Of a stretch of 33,736 bases of DNA, positions 25,781 to 33,389 are shown in pieces. This DNA is from Bacillota bacterium (lineage in GTDB: Bacteria > Bacillota > Clostridia > Lachnospirales > Lachnospiraceae), in the NCBI GenBank assembly GCA_023393095.1, contig JAEWMT010000136.1, positions 1 through 33,736 of the forward strand, read 5' to 3'. Under the pieces are notes generated by a model. It was not told the origin of the DNA. It was given only the letters and a program-made list of their open reading frames with translations, and did not search any database. Within the stretch, counting starts at the first letter, position 1. Each line of letters begins with the position of its first letter. A program made the translations under genes and the position numbers.

Positions 25781-25815
25781 TCCATACTCCTCCATTAATT
25801 ATTATATAATTACAT

Positions 25816-25844
25816 ATCTTACCATTTTGATGTACAAGTGTCAA
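25816..25844 (-). promoter_or_regulatory. Strong housekeeping promoter of the FHA-kinase-tad operon
   Basis: On the minus strand TTGACA (25839-25844) and TAAGAT (25816-25821) are separated by exactly 17 bases, about 36 bases upstream of the FHA gene start. No equally good promoter was seen further into the locus, so this may drive the whole series down to tadA. Confidence 0.8.
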
Positions 25845-25974
25845 TATTTGGAAATCGGCAACTATTATACCTATTTACTACCTTATTCGTATACAATACC
25901 TTACTCATGCCTGCGTTTTATGGTCAAAAATACTACTTATAATAGACCCAAAGTTTCTCCTTTTCTTTAATCAA

Positions 25975-26010
25975 AAAGACTGCCTTAACATTTTTATTAA
26001 GGCAGTCTTT
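25975..26010 (-). terminator. Terminator of the amidotransferase gene
   Basis: A perfect 14-base-pair stem (AAAGACTGCCTTAA with its complement) and an 8-base loop are followed on the minus strand by TTTTTGATT. It lies 28 bases after the amidotransferase stop and insulates the FHA promoter from upstream transcription. Confidence 0.88.
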
Positions 26011-26037
26011 CTGATACTTTTTGTATGATAGCTCATT

Positions 26038-26757
26038 TTATCTATTTTTTGAAAGATGATAATCTTTTACACTTTTGATGTAACTCATAATCAGCGGATG
26101 CGGCTGATCAGAGGTAGAGCTTAATTGAGGCTGAAATAAAGTAGCCATAAAGAATCTGTTCTTCTCAATTAATATAATGCGGGCCTCACCTACTTCATCC
26201 GTTCCTGCTACCTTAAGACCGTTTTGCTCCAGTTTCTCTTGAAACTCTTTATTCAGTCCAAAGCTGCAATTATATCTTTCAATAGTCTGGGTACCTCCAT
26301 AGATCTGATATATTCGGGAATTCCTTTTTATCAATATATTTTTCGTCTGCCCAACCAGTGAGCAGGTAAGTGCAGTTATGAATAAATTAGGTGAATAGGG
26401 ATCAAAGTCTTTATTTCTGATTTCTTCCATCTGTAGCACATTCCTCGCATACTCCAGTGCGGTATGCTGAAAACCACCGCAGGTTCCCAGGAAAGGAATA
26501 TCATGCTCCCTCGCATATTGTATTGCGTAAATGGCACCAAGCATACTTTGATAGGGGCTTCCCGGTGCACACCATAATCCATCATAGCTGTCCAGCATAT
26601 CCTTTGCTCCTGCTTCCAGTTCAACCGTTGGAAGCCACTTTACTTCATATAATAATCCTGATTTAACAGCAGAATGCCTTATTGCATCTACCGTGGCTTT
26701 ATGTGATAACCTTCCGTCATAATCTCCTATAATGCCAATTTTAATTACAGAGCTCAT
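26038..26757 (-). CDS. Stand-alone CTP-synthase-like class I glutamine amidotransferase with altered triad
   Basis: This 239-residue protein matches the C-terminal amidotransferase half of CTP synthase without the synthetase half. The nucleophile elbow is present as LGTCGGFQH (Cys93). Where CTP synthase has the FHPEF triad motif, this protein reads FQPQL (208-212), so the catalytic His and Glu are both Gln; a PHPL segment follows at 219-222 as in CTP synthase. Glutaminase activity by the usual triad is doubtful. I recall a family described as CTP synthase C-terminal region-related (seleno)protein, where Cys can be Sec; here the codon is TGC. It is a single-gene unit with its own promoter and terminator. 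Confidence 0.82.
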   Translation of the reverse strand: MSSVIKIGIIGDYDGRLSHKATVDAIRHSAVKSGLLYEVKWLPTVELEAGAKDMLDSYDGLWCAPGSPYQSMLGAIYAIQYAREHDIPFLGTCGGFQHTALEYARNVLQMEEIRNKDFDPYSPNLFITALTCSLVGQTKNILIKRNSRIYQIYGGTQTIERYNCSFGLNKEFQEKLEQNGLKVAGTDEVGEARIILIEKNRFFMATLFQPQLSSTSDQPHPLIMSYIKSVKDYHLSKNR

Positions 26758-26790
26758 CCCAATTTTCTCCCTGCTTTCGTTAATAAAAGT

Positions 26791-26818
26791 ATTATATTAT
26801 AAATTCAAAAAACTTCAA
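26791..26818 (-). promoter_or_regulatory. Probable promoter of the amidotransferase gene
   Basis: On the minus strand TTGAAG (26813-26818) and TATAAT (26791-26796) are 16 bases apart, about 34 bases before the ATG at 26757. Confidence 0.55.
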
Positions 26819-27051
26819 CCAGGAAATTCCAATACAGGAGATCTACAGAAATTCTATTAATATCTAATTCGTGAAGAAGGTAGTATTTAATACGTCTGCA
26901 GTTAAATTATGGTAGATGTTTTACTTAAACAGATATATAATAATATCTAATCATATTTTATTTAAGTTGCTTACCACTTACATTAGTAACTAGTATCAGG
27001 AATATAAGTTATTACACTATCATTTATATTAACGAAGAAAAATTATATTTT
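26819..27051. other. AT-rich intergenic stretch, no gene seen
   Basis: This divergent spacer contains no convincing reading frame or strong hairpin. It should hold the promoter of the small membrane-protein gene on the plus strand; the best candidate I see is only weak (TTGCTT near 26963 with TAGTAT 18 bases later). Confidence 0.5.
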
Positions 27052-27066
27052 AGGAGGAAAAAAGTC

Positions 27067-27465
27067 ATAAAATTTAAAAAAATACTGGAGAATATACCTA
27101 TAATTATTATAATGATTGCTCTGTTATTACTTTTGGTAAACAGTTCAAATTCAAAACAAATGGATTCTCATATAGGGATTATAGTAATAATATTATTTCT
27201 TTTTGCCTTCTCTTTAGATTTATACCTAGATATAAAAAACAGGCTATACAAGACAGCTATACTTATAATATTTGTAGATGTTGTAGGAATAGCAGCTTTT
27301 ATTGCCTTATGTTATTTTAATTTTAAAAGTATTGATAAATCAAACACTGAACTTTTATGGGAAAGAGCAGAAAATATAAGAATTAGTGGTTTAATTATGC
27401 TTCTTATGCCATCTATAAAAAGTATATTAAAGAGCCAACGATTTGAGAAAAACGAGGGAGATTAA
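27067..27465 (+). CDS. Small membrane protein with apparent ATA start codon
   Basis: This protein of up to 132 residues has three or four hydrophobic segments and a charged C-terminus; I recognise no family. A perfect AGGAGG site lies at 27052-27057. Nine bases later, in the protein's frame, stands ATA followed by AAATTTAAAAAAATACTG, exactly where a start reading M-K-F-K-K-I-L would be expected. The first ATG (27112) is 54 bases from that site, inside the first membrane helix, with no ribosome site of its own. Either AUA is used, initiation occurs at another rare codon such as CTG 27085, or the gene lost its start by one point change. The rest of the frame is intact, which favours recent loss or continued use. 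Confidence 0.62.
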   Translation: MKFKKILENIPIIIIMIALLLLLVNSSNSKQMDSHIGIIVIILFLFAFSLDLYLDIKNRLYKTAILIIFVDVVGIAAFIALCYFNFKSIDKSNTELLWERAENIRISGLIMLLMPSIKSILKSQRFEKNEGD

Positions 27466-27690
27466 AGCACATGAGTCAAATAAAAGAACCCGGTGAAGTA
27501 AGCACTGCATCATAACAGCGTTTATTTCGCCAAGTCCTTTCCATGTATGCCGCTTATTTTAGGGTTGTAAAGTAAAATCCCCCAACAGTTCAAAACACCT
27601 TGATTACTTCATTTATAGTCTCACTTATTTTTGAAAGCTTAAATTTCATCATAACGTAGGTTCAATCGCCAAGGAATTTGCAGCTGAAGT
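27466..27690. other. Intergenic stretch between converging genes, nothing recognised
   Basis: I see no gene and no clear terminator hairpin here. A 14-codon frame starting ATG at 27472, just after the membrane-protein stop, and a 20-codon frame on the minus strand could be gene remnants but have no recognisable similarity. Confidence 0.45.
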
Positions 27691-28323
27691 CTAATTCGCT
27701 TTTTTCGTTTTTATTATACTAATAATCGTACCAATTATCATTCCGACTGCAGAGCATAAGATTCCCGGAAGTAACGCAGTTACATCTGGGGCATTCAAAT
27801 TTCCGAAAGCTACTGTATTAGCTAAACTAAAAGTAGCATAAGAAGCAAGCATATACATAAAGCCAAAAAACAGTAACATAATCCATTTATAATTAGCCCA
27901 GCCACTATCTTTTCCGATAAATACTGAAATCACTAACGTACTTACAGGTAAAACAAGATAGAATACAACTAGTGAATATCCCATTGCATCTGATCTTCCT
28001 CCAATCCAGAACACAATGATTGACATTGCCCAGATTAACAGATAACTAATCACCTGTATTAATTTTGAAAACTTCTGCCGACTCTTTACCTCATTCGTAA
28101 TTTCCCCGAGATATTCGATCATTTTTTTGTCCTCCTTCAATAATTCATCAAGGCTGACAGAATAAAGATCACTTAATCTGATGACGCTCGCAATATCAGG
28201 AAAAGACCTGTTATTTTCCCAGTTTGAAATCGTCTGGCGGCTAACGCCAATCTCCTCAGCGACTTTTTCCTGCGTCATTCCCATTTTAGTCCTTGCACTT
28301 TTCAGCTTACTTCCAATCTCCAT
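27691..28323 (-). CDS. XRE-family regulator fused to a membrane domain
   Basis: This 210-residue protein has an N-terminal helix-turn-helix of the Cro/C1 (XRE) type (about 5-60, with MTQEKVAEEIGVSRQTISNWE) followed by four or so hydrophobic segments (from about 90 to the C-terminus). Membrane-bound XRE proteins of this design are common in Firmicutes and often act near transporter or stress genes, but no target is evident here. The ATG at 28323 follows AAGGAGG by 7 bases; the GTG one codon earlier is only 4 bases away. It converges with the small membrane-protein gene, and a regulatory link between them is speculative. Confidence 0.88.
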   Translation of the reverse strand: MEIGSKLKSARTKMGMTQEKVAEEIGVSRQTISNWENNRSFPDIASVIRLSDLYSVSLDELLKEDKKMIEYLGEITNEVKSRQKFSKLIQVISYLLIWAMSIIVFWIGGRSDAMGYSLVVFYLVLPVSTLVISVFIGKDSGWANYKWIMLLFFGFMYMLASYATFSLANTVAFGNLNAPDVTALLPGILCSAVGMIIGTIISIIKTKKAN

Positions 28324-28452
28324 CACTGTTCCTCCTTGTTGACCTTATTATCAATCCAAAATCTTAAAAAATCTATCAAACTACTTTTACATAGTCTAAA
28401 ATGCTTTTACGTCAGTTGATTTCAGCTAAAATGTCTTTAAGCCTTCCCACCT

Positions 28453-28542
28453 TCAGAAATTCTCTGCGCCTTCGACCATAGCAAGTGCAATTCTGTCCTT
28501 AATACTACCTGCCGGATTCAGAAGTTCCTGCTTCATAGCTAT
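28453..28542 (-). pseudogene. Fragment of cysteine synthase (CysK-like)
   Basis: The minus strand encodes about 29 residues, ending at a stop, that include ELLNPAGSIKDRIALAMVEGAE. This matches the strongly conserved region of O-acetylserine sulfhydrylases around the lysine that binds pyridoxal phosphate (Lys in SIKDR). A stop codon lies just upstream in frame (…VT* before IAMKQ), and no further homology is visible on either side. It is a decayed piece in the 450-base spacer between the XRE gene and purA. Assignment is from motif memory only. Confidence 0.62.
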
Positions 28543-28699
28543 CTATGTAACTTTCATAGAATCCTTAAAGGATTTTTCTTTGAATAATTATAGAAATATT
28601 ATGTCAGCTAGTCAAGGAAATATCTTTGTATGATTCAGCTATGAATGGTTTCGATGGGTATTGGAATAAATTTCAATGCCCGGTTTGCGAAAAGCCTAA

Positions 28700-28747
28700 A
28701 AAAGATCAGAGACGGCTGAAGTTTACTTCAACCGTCTCTGATCTTTT
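28700..28747 (-). terminator. Terminator of purA
   Basis: Arms at 28700-28722 and 28725-28747 pair along up to 23 positions with one mismatch (GATCAGAGACGGCTGAAG against its near-complement), with a tight loop. On the minus strand it is followed by a T-rich tail (CTTTTTTAGG). It lies 27 bases after the purA stop. The symmetrical A/T flanks could let it work on both strands. Confidence 0.9.
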
Positions 28748-28773
28748 ATCTTTATATATCATAATATTTTCTA

Positions 28774-30048
28774 TTATCTATGAATAACTTCATCTCGTCC
28801 CGGACCGTTGGAAACTAATGTTACCGGTACCTCAAGCTCCTTCTCGATGAACTCAATATATTTTCTGCAGTTCTCCGGCAGATCTTCGTATTTTCTGATG
28901 CCACGGGTTTCCTGCTTCCATCCCGGAAGATATTCATAAACCGGTTTTGCTTTCGCAAGCTTTGCTGTAGTCGGGAAATCCCTTGTTACTACTCCGTCAA
29001 TCTCATAACCAACACAAACGGGAAGGGTATCCAGATAACCCAATACATCAAGCACGGTAAGTGCAACCTCAGTTGCGCCCTGCATTCTGCAGCCGTAACG
29101 AGATGCAACTGCATCAAACCATCCCATACGTCTCGGTCTACCGGTAGTAGCACCGAATTCACCTGCATCACCGCCGCGTTTTCTAAGCTCATCTGCTTCC
29201 TCACCAAAGATCTCACTTACAAATTCGCCTGCACCCACTGCGCTGGAATATGCCTTAACAACGGTTACAATATTCTTGATTTCATAAGGAGGTATCCCTG
29301 CTCCGACTGCACCGTAAGCTGCAAGTGTGGAGGAGGAGGTAACCATTGGATAGATTCCAAAATCAGGATCCTTCAAGGAGCCAAGCTGTCCCTCCAGTAA
29401 GATATTCTTACCAGCCTTGATTGCATCATTTAAGTATGCAGAAGTATCACATACATATGGTGCAATCATATTTCTATATTCAACTAAGGTATTGAATAAT
29501 TCATTCTCATCAATTGCCGGTTTATGATATAAATGCTCCAAAATAACATTCTTCATCTCACAAACTCTAGCCACCTTATCTTTTAAAAGCTCATCATCAA
29601 ATAGTTCGGATACCTGGAAACCGATCTTCGCATATTTATCGGAATAGAACGGTGCGATACCGGATTTGGTAGAACCGAAGGATTTTCCACCGAGTCTCTC
29701 TTCCTCGTACTGATCGAATAAGATATGATAAGGCATCATAATCTGTGCTCTGTCAGATACTAAAATCTTAGGTGAAGGAACATCGCGATCCTCCAAGGAT
29801 TTTATCTCCTTTACCAGATATGGTATGTTAAGTGCCACTCCATTTCCGATAACACTGGTTGTATGCTTATAAAATACACCGGATGGCAGTAAATGAAGTG
29901 CAAATTTACCGTAATCATTGATTATCGTATGGCCGGCATTACTTCCGCCTTGGAATCTTACGATAATATCTGCTTCCTGTGCCAACATATCCGTAATTTT
30001 ACCTTTTCCTTCATCGCCCCAACAGGCGCCAACTATTGCTTTAACCAT
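28774..30048 (-). CDS. purA: Adenylosuccinate synthetase
   Basis: This 424-residue enzyme joins IMP and aspartate using GTP, the first committed step to AMP, in the cytoplasm. The family signatures are intact: GDEGKGK near the N-terminus (12-18), the SNAGHT segment, STKSGIAPFYSDK, and GATTGRPRRMGWFD near residue 300. Length is normal. The ATG at 30048 follows AAGGAGG by 8 bases. It is transcribed alone, with a strong terminator downstream and a 282-base AT-rich spacer upstream. Confidence 0.97.
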   Translation of the reverse strand: MVKAIVGACWGDEGKGKITDMLAQEADIIVRFQGGSNAGHTIINDYGKFALHLLPSGVFYKHTTSVIGNGVALNIPYLVKEIKSLEDRDVPSPKILVSDRAQIMMPYHILFDQYEEERLGGKSFGSTKSGIAPFYSDKYAKIGFQVSELFDDELLKDKVARVCEMKNVILEHLYHKPAIDENELFNTLVEYRNMIAPYVCDTSAYLNDAIKAGKNILLEGQLGSLKDPDFGIYPMVTSSSTLAAYGAVGAGIPPYEIKNIVTVVKAYSSAVGAGEFVSEIFGEEADELRKRGGDAGEFGATTGRPRRMGWFDAVASRYGCRMQGATEVALTVLDVLGYLDTLPVCVGYEIDGVVTRDFPTTAKLAKAKPVYEYLPGWKQETRGIRKYEDLPENCRKYIEFIEKELEVPVTLVSNGPGRDEVIHR

Positions 30049-30176
30049 TCGTGAATTCCTCCTTGGATTATACGAAAAAACTGATTTTGATAAGCCTTTA
30101 CATAATTAAATTATTATTCCCAATTACTTATCAAGTATAAGTCTTTTATTAGCATAAGTAAAATCAATATTTATTA

Positions 30177-30205
30177 TATAAGGTATAACGATAGATTATA
30201 GTCAA
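30177..30205 (-). promoter_or_regulatory. Possible purA promoter
   Basis: On the minus strand TTGACT (30200-30205) stands 17 bases before CTTATA (30177-30182), leaving a leader of about 120 bases before purA. The -10 match is poor and the region is AT-rich, so this is tentative. I saw no purine riboswitch or Pur-box that I could defend. Confidence 0.35.
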
Positions 30206-30330
30206 TAGATGTTTAATGAATTACACCATTAAATGAATTTCTATTTTATATGATCACCTAAAACCATATTATAGATTTACTTTTTTATTATTTATTACAA
30301 AATGAAAATGAGATATTTGTAAAATCCTTA

Positions 30331-31251
30331 TTACGGCAATATATATCCAGCAGAGAGATATATCTCATACCACTCTTCCCTGCTCAGATAAAGCTCTGAT
30401 GCCTGACAGATTTCCTCGAGACGTTTTCTATTCATTGTTCCGGTTACCGGCTGCATTTTTGCAGGATGTCTTAATAACCATGCGATAGCAATTGTTGTAT
30501 TGGTTACCTGATATTTTTCAGCAATACGATTGACAGTCTCATTCAGTTTCGGAAATTTATCATTATCTAGGAACACCCCTTCAAAAAATCCATATTGAAA
30601 AGGTGACCATGGTTGGATTGTGATGTCCTCCAGCCTGCAAAAATCCAAGATACTGCCATCCCTGTCCACAGCTCCATCTGTCAGCATATTAACCTCTAAG
30701 CCATTGCTAATCATATTGGCATTGGTGATACTAAGTTGTAATTGATTTGCAATAATCGACTGTTTTAAGTATTTCTGTAATAATTTAATCTGCATCGGCT
30801 TCTGGTTAGATACGCCAAAATACCGAACCTTACCGGACTGCTCCAGCTGGTCAAAGGCTTCTGCAACCTCCTCCGGTTCAACAAGTGCATCGGGTCTGTG
30901 AAGCAGTAAAATATCAAGATATTCCGTTTTCAAACGTTTCAAAATACCATCCACAGAGTTTAAGATATGTTCCTTTGAAAAATCAAACATAACTCCCGGC
31001 TTAATACCACATTTTGACTGTAAGATGATTTTCTCTCGAATCGAAGGGCTCATATGGACTACGTCAGCAAATATCTTCTCGCATTCTCCTCCTCCGTAAA
31101 TATCCGAATGATCAAAAAAATTAGCTCCGAGCTCCAATGCCTTATCCACAAATTGCTCTGCTTTCTCTTTCCGGGCCCCATTGATTCTCATACAGCCGAT
31201 CGCTATATTAGGTACTTTAAGTCCGCTTTTTCCCAATTCTATCGTTTTCAT
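30331..31251 (-). CDS. Aldo/keto reductase
   Basis: This 306-residue NAD(P)H-dependent oxidoreductase has the full AKR tetrad by position: Asp47 and Tyr52 in FFDHSDIYG, Lys80 in LQSKCG, and His118 in LLLHRPD. The fold is a TIM barrel, cytoplasmic. Such enzymes reduce aldehydes and ketones. The best start is ATG 31251, 5 bases after GGAGG; an ATG at 31263 lies inside that site. It follows the iron alcohol dehydrogenase on the same strand after 216 bases, with a small leader frame in between. Together with the AdhR-like regulator this suggests aldehyde clearance; the actual substrate cannot be read from sequence. Confidence 0.93.
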   Translation of the reverse strand: MKTIELGKSGLKVPNIAIGCMRINGARKEKAEQFVDKALELGANFFDHSDIYGGGECEKIFADVVHMSPSIREKIILQSKCGIKPGVMFDFSKEHILNSVDGILKRLKTEYLDILLLHRPDALVEPEEVAEAFDQLEQSGKVRYFGVSNQKPMQIKLLQKYLKQSIIANQLQLSITNANMISNGLEVNMLTDGAVDRDGSILDFCRLEDITIQPWSPFQYGFFEGVFLDNDKFPKLNETVNRIAEKYQVTNTTIAIAWLLRHPAKMQPVTGTMNRKRLEEICQASELYLSREEWYEIYLSAGYILP

Positions 31252-31303
31252 ATAAACCTCCATCTACCGTTTTAGCGGTATACAAATAATGAGCAAAAAC
31301 ACA

Positions 31304-31342
31304 CTAATTCTTTTGCCGGTTGAAGAATGTTCTTCTTTTCAA
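31304..31342 (-). other. Possible 12-residue leader peptide upstream of the aldo/keto reductase
   Basis: A perfect AGGAGG (31348-31353) sits 5 bases before a TTG that opens the frame MKRRTFFNRQKN and ends at TAG (31304). A ribosome site this strong is not otherwise explained here. It may be a leader peptide or the surviving start of a lost gene. A small hairpin (TACCG with CGGTA) lies between it and the reductase. Confidence 0.3.
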
Positions 31343-31467
31343 ACTATCCTCCTGTTTTAGTTTTATAATTCTATCTTTCATTCATACCTGAATACTTTAA
31401 TTTATTATACTTCTTTAAAGTACTAAACTGTTCTATACTGCTATTTCTTTGCATGTTTCTTTTGAGA

Positions 31468-32637
31468 TTAACGGTAGGAAGCTTCATATATCGCAATACA
31501 ATCCTCTATGGATAATTTCATTGGATCAACCTCGAATAACCCACCCATAGTATCAAACGCATTCTTTGCAAGGGTAGGAAATTCCTCTTTACGAATACCA
31601 TAATCCGACATTTTAAGCTCCGCTACACCGCACGCCTTCATAAGCTCATTCAGAGCTTCTACAAAGTCCATCGGATCATTCGCATTGTCCTTACCCATCA
31701 TCCTTGCCATGGTAATCAGCCTTTCATCACAGGCATGCTTTTTTGCAAAGAAGGTGTAATATTCCCTACTTATCATAATCAGTCCTGCTCCATGGGGAAG
31801 TTCTGGGTGAAATGCACTCATGGCATGCTCCATGGAATGCTCGGAAGTACAGCCCGAGGTGGATTCCACCATGCCGGCCAGAGTATTTGCCAGTGCAACC
31901 TTCTCTCTTGCTTCCAGATCCGATCCGTTATTCACAGCTGCTGCCAAGTTATTTGCAATTAGCTCTATAGCCTTCAAGCTATAGAGATCACTCATGGTAT
32001 TTGCAGTAATATTGATATAACCTTCCGTACTATGGAATAAAGCATCAAAGCCCTGATAAGCTGTCAAATGCGGGGGTACGGTAGTCATTAACTCCGGATC
32101 AATCACCGACAATACCGGAAAAGTTTTTTCATATCCAAAACCAATTTTCTCATTGGTATCTTCCTTCGTAGTAACTGTCCAGGGATCTGCCTCTGTTCCA
32201 GTTCCTGCCGTCGTTGTAATGGCTACAATCGGAAGAGGAGCATTTGGAACCGGAAGACCCTTACCGCTTCCGCCGCCTACGTAATCCCAGTAATCACCTT
32301 CATTTGCTGCCATAACTGCTATTGCTTTAGCCGCATCAATACTACTTCCGCCGCCAAGACCAACCACAAAATCACAATTTTCCTTTCTTGCAAAGGCCGC
32401 CCCTTCCATCACATGCTTTTTAATCGGATTTGGCAAAATCTTATCAAATACAGCTGTTGTGGCTCCGGCTAGATGAAGCTGTTCCTCGACCTTCTGCAAA
32501 TATCCGTTTTCCCTCATTGATTTGCCTGCTGAGATGACAATCAACGCCTTTTTGCCGGGTAATGCCTCCTTATGAAGCTCATTGATTTTACCTCTTCCAA
32601 ACAGCAATTTTGTTGGAACATAGTAATTAAAATTCAT
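31468..32637 (-). CDS. Iron-containing alcohol dehydrogenase
   Basis: This 389-residue group III alcohol dehydrogenase has the NAD(P)-binding GGGSSIDAAKA (95-105), the TTTAGTGTEA segment (141-150) and the metal ligands Asp198 and His202 (GFDALFHS), His271 (SMEHAMSAF) and His282 (LPHG). It reduces aldehydes or oxidises alcohols in the cytoplasm. The ATG at 32637 follows GGAGG by 5 bases; an ATG at 32649 lies within the ribosome site. It is divergent from the MerR-family gene and is preceded by a MerR-type promoter, so it is very likely induced by aldehydes or similar electrophiles. Confidence 0.95.
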   Translation of the reverse strand: MNFNYYVPTKLLFGRGKINELHKEALPGKKALIVISAGKSMRENGYLQKVEEQLHLAGATTAVFDKILPNPIKKHVMEGAAFARKENCDFVVGLGGGSSIDAAKAIAVMAANEGDYWDYVGGGSGKGLPVPNAPLPIVAITTTAGTGTEADPWTVTTKEDTNEKIGFGYEKTFPVLSVIDPELMTTVPPHLTAYQGFDALFHSTEGYINITANTMSDLYSLKAIELIANNLAAAVNNGSDLEAREKVALANTLAGMVESTSGCTSEHSMEHAMSAFHPELPHGAGLIMISREYYTFFAKKHACDERLITMARMMGKDNANDPMDFVEALNELMKACGVAELKMSDYGIRKEEFPTLAKNAFDTMGGLFEVDPMKLSIEDCIAIYEASYR

Positions 32638-32767
32638 AAATGCCTCCATTCCTGCGCAAATTTTTACGCTTATTATAATAAGTTTTAATTGTGAATTTCT
32701 CAGGTATTAATTTTATAAGTAAAAGAACTTTAATTTAAATTTACTTCATTTTAATGACTATATTATC

Positions 32768-32798
32768 ACTATAATCCTTAGAGTTAACTCAAAGTCAA
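32768..32798 (-). promoter_or_regulatory. MerR-type promoter and operator for the alcohol dehydrogenase
   Basis: On the minus strand TTGACT (32793-32798) and TATAGT (32768-32773) are separated by 19 bases, the long spacer typical of MerR-activated promoters. Filling it is the near-palindrome CTTTGAGTTAACTCTAAG (32777-32794), perfect except for one base pair, with a 10-base exact core GAGTTAACTC. This resembles operators of AdhR/NmlR-type regulators. The start of transcription would be near 32761, about 124 bases before the gene. Confidence 0.82.
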
Positions 32799-32805
32799 GA
32801 GTCAT

Positions 32806-32836
32806 TTGACAATAAATTTAACTATGTTACTATTAT
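32806..32836 (+). promoter_or_regulatory. Probable promoter of the MerR-family gene
   Basis: TTGACA (32806-32811) is followed by TACTAT after 16 bases or TATTAT after 19 bases. It starts 12 bases beyond the end of the operator, so a bound regulator could affect both directions. The exact -10 is uncertain. Confidence 0.55.
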
Positions 32837-32910
32837 AGATATTCATACACATTATTGTAAGGATAAATTAAATTGAAATATATATTAAAAGTAAAAATGA
32901 AGGAGCTCTT

Positions 32911-33285
32911 ATGTATACGATTAAACAGGTAGCCGAAATAACCAATCTTACGGATCATACAATCAGATATTATGACAAGGAAGGTCTAATCCCTTTACTT
33001 TCCCGCTCTAACAGCGGAATACGCCAGTTTTCGGAAGATGACCTAGAGTGGATTAATTTAATCTGCTGCCTGAAGAATTCCGGCATGCCGATTCAGAAAA
33101 TCAAAGAGTTCATGCATATGTGCCTGAAAGGGACAAAGACCCTGGAAGAAAGGAAAAACCTTTTAGAAGAACATCGATCCCATATTTTGGAGCAGATGAA
33201 GAATTTGGAGAACAGTCTTGAAATTATTAATTATAAGATTTCTCATTATAAAGAAATCGGTATTTTTCATATAGATAAGAATTGA
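32911..33285 (+). CDS. MerR-family regulator, AdhR/NmlR-like
   Basis: This 124-residue protein has the N-terminal winged helix (MYTIKQVAEITNLTDHTIRYYD) and a C-terminal dimerising coiled coil (about 75-115), without a large ligand domain. Cysteines lie at 52, 53 and 71. B. subtilis AdhR senses aldehydes by alkylation of a conserved Cys52, from memory, so Cys52 or Cys53 is the likely sensor. The ATG follows AAGGAG by 5 bases. It is divergent from the iron alcohol dehydrogenase, and the operator between them fits this class. Induction by formaldehyde, methylglyoxal or another electrophile is inferred. Confidence 0.9.
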   Translation: MYTIKQVAEITNLTDHTIRYYDKEGLIPLLSRSNSGIRQFSEDDLEWINLICCLKNSGMPIQKIKEFMHMCLKGTKTLEERKNLLEEHRSHILEQMKNLENSLEIINYKISHYKEIGIFHIDKN

Positions 33286-33389
33286 GAATTAAATTCTAAT
33301 TCATTCTCCATAGATTGCTATATCTCCGTAATTACTCGTATATATTCAATCATTACAAACATCGGTTATTCAAGAAGCCATGACTGCCT

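Noticed and set aside
28633..28776. Plus-strand frame with FQCPVCEK, considered as a zinc-ribbon gene
   Set aside because: It runs straight through the purA terminator, has no ribosome site and only one CxxC pair; at most a tiny remnant.
30049..30330. Purine riboswitch or Pur-box upstream of purA
   Set aside because: No recognisable aptamer core or paired operator boxes were seen in this AT-rich spacer.
33279..33302. AT-rich inverted repeat after the MerR gene, considered as a terminator
   Set aside because: The stem is short, has a bulge and almost no GC, and no T-run follows.
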